NCBI GenBank assembly: GCA_020205615.1
Contig: CM035173.1
Coordinates: 31,216,293 to 31,280,292, forward strand
Origin: Panax quinquefolius
Lineage: Eukaryota; Streptophyta; Magnoliopsida; Apiales; Araliaceae
DNA: 64,000 nt
Reading direction: 5' to 3'
Below, piece by piece: positions 58,432 to 64,000 of this stretch; within the stretch, counting starts at the first letter, position 1; each line of letters begins with the position of its first letter. Position numbers and translations under genes: made by a program. Below the pieces are notes generated by a model. It worked only from the letters and a program-made list of their open reading frames with translations, ran no database searches and had not been told where the DNA came from.

Positions 58432-61400
58432 ATGGCACACTTACCAAGCGAATCAAAGACTAGAGGAGGCATCAAGCCACCTATGTGCAACAAAGATAAA
58501 TTTGTTAACTGGAAGGTTAGGATGCAAGCTTACATGGATTCAATAGATGAAGATCTATTTGAAACTGTTCAGAATGGGCCCTATGTTCCTACAAAGCTTG
58601 CACCAACTATAGACGACCCAAACAGAATACAGATCAAGGTCAAAGGAGAATGGATGAAAAGCGAGAAGAGAGTCATTCAAATCCGACAAAAAAGGCCAAG
58701 AACATCTTATTCCAATCCTTAGAAGATGATCTGTTTGAAAACGTGGTCAACAACAAAACAGCAAACGAGGTTTGGGAAGCATTACTCATTATGCATGAAG
58801 GAACAGAAGAAGTCAGAGAAAACAAACAATCTCTCTTGACTCAGCAATATGAGATGTTTGCTCATGTTCAAGGAGAGAACGTCACTGCCACCTACGAGAG
58901 ATTTAATGTTCTGCTCAACTCTCTACGAGCCTATGGAAAGATCTATCCAAACAAAGATCTAATCATAAAGTTCATGAGAGCCTTACCAAGTAAGTGGGAT
59001 GCCAAAACCACTACCATTAGAGAATCAAAGAATTTACATGAAATGACTGTCCAACAGTTGTATGGCAACCTTCTCACATACGAACTGGAGCTGACTCAAC
59101 GAGCAGAAACCTTGTCTGAAGGAAGAAAGAAGGATAAATGTGTTGCTCTCAAAGCAACTGAAAACACCTCCAAAGTCAACACTGAAGTTGATTCTGACTA
59201 CGATGAAAATGATGATGAGGACTTTGTAATGCTGGTAAAAAGACTAAGAAGGTTCATGCGATAAGGCAAAACCAGCAAGCCAAAGAAAATCAGCAACTAC
59301 AACAGCCAAGAGCAAATGAATGACTTATGCTACAATTGTAAGAAACCTGGCCACTTCATTGCCAACTATAACAAACCTCTCAGAGAAGAACTCAAGAAGA
59401 AATCACATTCAAAGAAGGAATACAAAGGCAATAAGAGGCCTTAGAAGAAAGACAAAGGCCTTGTAGCTGGAGGATCGTGGAGTGACTCAGACAATGACTC
59501 AACTCCAGAATCTGGAGATGATGAAGATCCTCAAATGGCAAATCTTTGCCTGATGGCCAAAAATGCAAGAGACAAACAGAACTCCAACATACATGAAGTA
59601 AGTATCGATGAGGTATTTGTCTTCAACTCTCCTGATGTAGATATTGATGACCTAAGAACTGCACTGCATGGTATAACATCTGATCTGCATCAATACATGA
59701 AATGGTTTAAAGTTCTGTCTAAGGATTATTCACTTCTTCAAAAGGAGAAAGAAAAGGCTCAAGAAGAACTGGAAATAACCCTTCTCAGTACTGATTCTCT
59801 CTCCAAGTTTCAAGCTAAGAATAAGCTCTTGAGACAAACAAATGAGCCTAGTGCAAAAAGAGAGTCAAGTCTAACCTCTAAGATTAAGGAACTAGAAAAG
59901 ACAATCTCTACATGGAATAAATTCTCTTCATCCATGGACTCCTTAATCTCTAATCAGAGAAGTGTCTCTGATAGAACAGGGTTAGGCTTTGGGGAATCTA
60001 CCTCAGAGTCATGTATGGAAAAAGCAAAGGAAATTAGCACTAGTAATGCCTCAGGTTTTAGTAGAGGCATCGTATTTGTGAAATCCTCACAGAAGGTTGA
60101 GCCTGTCAAACTCTGCTCAGCTGATTCAATTCATATTCCAAGGAATAAGGGATCTCATGTCGGTCTGGGTTTCAGAATAGAGAAGAGTAACCTAGTTACA
60201 ACTCACCAACCTTAAAGGATCGTAGAGTCCAATAAGATCAACTCTATGAACCAACCAGGAAGGTACAGTAGAAGTAAGATATACTCCTCACAAATCATGA
60301 AACACGAGAACACATGGAAGAAGGAATATCAGCCTAACAGGAGGATGACCAATAACCCACAAAAGTCCAAATGAAGGAAGATCTTTCACACACACACAAA
60401 CATGCATCATATCAAATGTTTTGTGTGCTACAGAGTTGGCCACAAGGCTACAAAATGTCATTATAATTCCATGCATGTGAGACCCAAAATCAAGCAGATT
60501 TGGGTCCCCAAGGGCACTAACAATGTAGGACCCATGCAAGTATGGGTACCAAAATGAAGGTTTAATGTTACTACAGGAAAAAAACTCCACGATCACAACC
60601 TGGTATCTGGACAGTGGATGCTCAAGGCATATGACAGGGAACAAAGCCCTTCTGTCTATCTACATAGAGAAGGAGGGTCCTTCGGTCATCTTTGGAGACA
60701 ACGACTTTGGCAAGACAAGAGGTTATGGCTCAGCTGGAAATGGTGCAGTATCCTTCAGTAAAGTGGCCTATGTGGAAGGACTACAACACAATTTTCAAAG
60801 CATTAGCCAACTCTACGACAAGGGTCATCAAATAACATTTCTCAACAATCAATGTCAAGTCCAAGACCTGAAGACATCTACTGTAAAGTTAACCAGAACA
60901 AGAGAAGGAAATGTCTACACAGTAAACCTTGGGCAACTAAGCTCAGACGAGACTATATGCTTTCTGGCTAAAACATCTGAAGAAATGAGCTGGCTATGGC
61001 ATCGAAGATTATTTCATCTCAAATTCAAAAATATGTCCAAATTAGCTTCAAAAGATCTAGTTGCAGGCTTACCCAATTTTAACTTCGTCGAAGAAAGGCC
61101 GTGCAATGCCTGTCAACTTGGAAAGCAGACCAGAAGCTCATTCAAGAGCAAAATTATCAACTCAATTGACAAGCCTCTGCAGTTGCTACATATGGATCTT
61201 TTTGGGCCAATTCCAACGACGAGCCTTGGGGGAAAGAGATACTCTCTGGTCATAGTCAACGACTACACCAGTTTTACATGGGTGTTCTTTTTAACCTCGA
61301 AGGATGAAACAAGCTCCAAACTAATCAAGATGTTCAAGCTGGTGATGAACGAGAAAGGAGAGAAAATCTAGGCCATGAGGAGTGATCATGGCAGAGAAAT

Positions 61401-63715
61401 TAATTTCTCTGAAATGGACCAGTTCTACATAGACAATGACATTAGTCACAACTTCTCAGCTCCACGAACTCCCCAATAAAATGGAGTAGCTGAAAGGAAG
61501 AACAGAACATTGATAGAAGCTGGAAGAACTCTGCTAGTAGCAGCCCATCCGCTCAATACTACCACGGGCGTAAGTCATCAACACTTGCATGCTACACTTA
61601 GAACATATCACTCATACACTCTACGATTAAAAAGACTCCTTATGAACTGTGGAAAGGAAGAAAGCCAAGTGTCATCTACTTTCATGTTTTCGGCTGTGCA
61701 TGCTACATTCTCAACAATGGGAAACACTACTTGACAAAGTTTCAACCAAAGTCAGATGAAGAAATCTTTCTTGGATATGCCACAGACAGTAAGGCCTACA
61801 GAGTGTTTAACAAGAATACACTAAGTGTTGAAGTCTTGATTCACATCATCTTTGATGAGACAGACTTAGACAAAACAGTGCCTCAAGACACTATGACCAA
61901 CAGTTCAGACACTACGAACGAGGTCATCGAGCTCAACATTATGATCGTAGTATCAGTTAATGAAATCGTTGAGCAAGTAAATGAAGATCGAAGAGAGGCC
62001 TATAACAGACAACGAACCTCCACACCAAGAAGAAGAATTAGATCTTGAAGATCTAAGATAATAAGGCATAAGAACAGATGTTCCAACAGGAAGCAGATGG
62101 GCAAGAGATTACACTCAAGATCTAATCATTGAAGATCCGAGTGCAATAGTCAAAACAAGAGCTGCCACTCAAAATGAATGCTTTTATCTAATCTTCCTGT
62201 CACAAATGGAACCAAAGAAAATAGAGGATGTTATGGAAGACTCCAGCTGGATAGAGGTCATGCAGGAAGAACTTAATCAGTTCGAAAGGAGCAAAGTATG
62301 GAGATTGGTTCCAAGACCAAAGAATCATCCTATTATTGGAACCAAGTGGGTCTTCAGAAACAAGATGGATGAAGATGGAGTCATCACCAAGAATAAGGCA
62401 AGACTAGTGGCCAAGGGCTACTCTCAGGAAGAAGGCATTGACTATGATGAGACATTTGCACCTGTTGCCTGACTAGAAGCCATCAAAATATTCCTTGCCT
62501 TTGCTGCTCACATGAAATTCAAGGTCTTTCAGATGGACGTCAAAAGTGCATTCTTGAATGGTGAATTTCAAGAAGAAGTCTATGTAGAGCAACCTCCAGG
62601 TTTCATCAATCCATCTCTTTCTAATTATGTCTTTACATTGGACAAAGCCTTATATGGTCTTAAACAAGCACCTAGAGCATGGTATAAAACTCTAACTAAC
62701 TTTCTTATTGAAAATGGGTTCACTAGAGGTAGAGTGGATACCACACTATTTCTTAGAAAGCATAAAGATAAAGTCCTATTAGTTAAAATATATGTTGATG
62801 ATATTATCTTTGGATCTACTGATGAAAAGCTATGCAAGAGATTCTCCAAGATTATGCAGAGCAAGTTTGAAATGAGCATGATGGGTGAGCTGAACTTCTT
62901 TCTTGGACTGCAAGTAAAGCAGACTGATGAAAGAATCTTCATCAACCAAGCCAAGTACATTAAAGACTTACTTAAGAAGTATGGCATGGAGTCAGCCTCT
63001 CCCATGAAGACCCCAATTGCTCCTGCAACCAAGCTTGACAAAGATGAAAAAGGTAAAAGTATTGATATAACTCAATACAGGGGTATGATAGGCTTTCTTT
63101 TATATCTAACTACTAGTAGACCAGATATAATATTTACAACATGCATCTGTGCTAGATTTCAGGCTAATCCTAAAGAGTCACATTTAACTGCTGTAAAGAG
63201 GATTTTCAGGTATCTCAAGGGTACACCTCACTTGGGACTTTAATATCCCAAGGAGTCCTCATTTGACCTAACAGGATACACAGATGCTGATTTTGCAGGC
63301 TATAAAATAGATAAAAAGAGTACCAGTGGCACCTGTCAATTGCTAGGAAATAGACTTCGTGTCCTGGTTCAGCAAGAAACAAAATTCAGTATCCACTTCA
63401 ACTACGGAAGGTTTAATACATTGTTGCTTGGCAATTACTGCGTGCCAGATCCTATGGATGAAAAATCAGCTAGCAGATTATGGATTTGAATTCAAATCCA
63501 TACCCATTCACTATGATAACACAAGTGCAATTACAATAACTCATAATCCTGTTATGCATTCTAGGACTAAGCATATAGAAATAAGGTATCACTTCATTAG
63601 GGATCATGTGCAAAATGGAACTATATCTTTACAATATATCCCTACTGAAAACCAACTTGCTGATGTCTTTACAAAACCTCTAGATGAATCCAGATTTAAC
63701 AAGGTTAATAAGTGA
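58432..63715 (+). pseudogene. Copia gag-pol, broken by stops and a few frameshifts
   Basis: Gag starts MAHLPSESKTRGG (58432) and shifts frame near 58650. A first zinc knuckle (CYNCKKPGHFIAN, 59328-59370) has its last Cys changed to Tyr. A coiled-coil-rich part is at 59535-60180, and a second knuckle (CFVCYRVGHKATKC) at about 60418-60460. The protease segment WYLDSGCSRHMTG is at 60600-60640. The integrase zinc region is at 60990-61120 and its core at 61190-61540 (MDLFGPIP, NDYTSFTW, NGVAERKNRT). RT is at 62195-63240 with YVDDII (62797-62814), and RNase H at 63290-63715, ending TGA. Stops at 59442, 61369, 61477 and 62470 each replace a codon that one C-to-T change would restore (CAG, CAG, CAA and CGA respectively); another is at 63241. 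Not functional as given. Confidence 0.92.
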
Positions 63716-64000
63716 GCTAGGCATGCTTAACTTGCAACCATAAAATATGCTCTAGTTTGTGCTAACTATACAGATTTAAAGGCTATTTTCGAAATCATAG
63801 ACATGATCAAAGGAAGTCCACGATCATAGAGATAAAGTATCATAAGACTCAACGATCGCAGTGCAGACTCAACGATAGCCGAGCTTCATCAACAAAAATA
63901 AAGAAGCACCCTATGATGATCAAGTACAAAACAAAGCAATCTCTCTGATAAGTGCCTCAGGGTCTAACCTAAACCTTGATTCATTCAATGAGGTTGGCCC
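63716..64000 (+). other. Copia region after pol, no gene seen
   Basis: No env-like frame and no LTR start. Words like those in the LTR recur (ACGATCATAGAGA near 63821, AACGATCGCAGTGC near 63852). Confidence 0.55.

Larger units (their letters stand above)
56914..64000 (+). mobile_element. Ty1/copia element, SIRE/Maximus type, 3' end outside the window
   Basis: It has a 5' LTR (56914-58378), an iMet primer site, and gag with two zinc-knuckle regions. The order protease-integrase-RT-RNase H is diagnostic of copia. The long gag with a coiled-coil stretch, the LDSGCSRHMTG protease and the large size suit the SIRE group. No 3' LTR and no env-like frame are visible before the window ends. Confidence 0.9.

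Noticed and set aside
62625..63041. 138-residue - strand open frame
   Set aside because: It is the antisense shadow of the copia reverse transcriptase. The same holds for 60288-60644.
63716..64000. env-like frame or 3' LTR of the copia element
   Set aside because: Neither an open frame nor the TGTTGGAAGTATG start is present before the window ends.

Overview
This is a window of nuclear DNA from a flowering plant, almost certainly a eudicot. It is AT-rich and full of LTR retrotransposons, and it carries three ordinary intron-containing plant genes with family-typical proteins. I could not name a species; an asterid is only an impression.

Layout. Positions 1-25692 are a pile of Ty3/gypsy elements of the Tekay/Del type (LTRs of about 2.6 kb, an iMet-like primer site, gag-protease-RT-RNaseH-integrase order, a polypurine tract before the 3' LTR). 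Two related elements share LTRs in an LTR-internal-LTR-internal-LTR chain. A second subfamily (B) is nested in the last LTR, and an LTR of a third subfamily (C) follows. Positions 25693-26773 hold a reversed fragment of a copia-type LTR, followed by a small inverted-repeat element set inside a (TA)n tract. Positions 27100-41400 are the low-copy island. It holds an AWPM-19-type membrane protein gene on the + strand, then a folate-biopterin-transporter-type gene and a HAD-superfamily hydrolase gene, both on the - strand. Several small TIR elements lie in and between these genes. Positions 41800-53114 look like a TIR element whose middle is a C-rich minisatellite, itself split by a nearly full-length reversed Tekay element (42409-52381). 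Positions 53200-56812 hold a long palindrome, a putative small LTR-type repeat and a 364-bp tandem duplication. Positions 56914-64000 are the 5' LTR and coding part of a large Ty1/copia element of the SIRE/Maximus type, cut by the window edge.

Cellular genes. AWPM-19 proteins are plasma-membrane proteins linked to ABA and late embryogenesis, and a G-box/ABRE core lies 160 bp upstream of this one. The transporter and the hydrolase stand in tandem. From memory the same two families are close neighbours in Arabidopsis (At2g33255 and At2g33280), so this pair may be an old conserved block. The hydrolase has an intron whose only frame-keeping 5' splice site begins with AT.

Most striking structure. 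Each Tekay LTR carries a cluster of short hairpins with a nearly constant loop (GCCYGTAGTG) and stems that differ between subfamilies in a partly compensatory way. The same LTRs hold reiterated GAATATTC palindromes and several promoter-flanking minisatellites. All retrotransposon reading frames are broken. The Tekay copies are broken mostly by small indels and the copia copy mostly by C-to-T-type stops.
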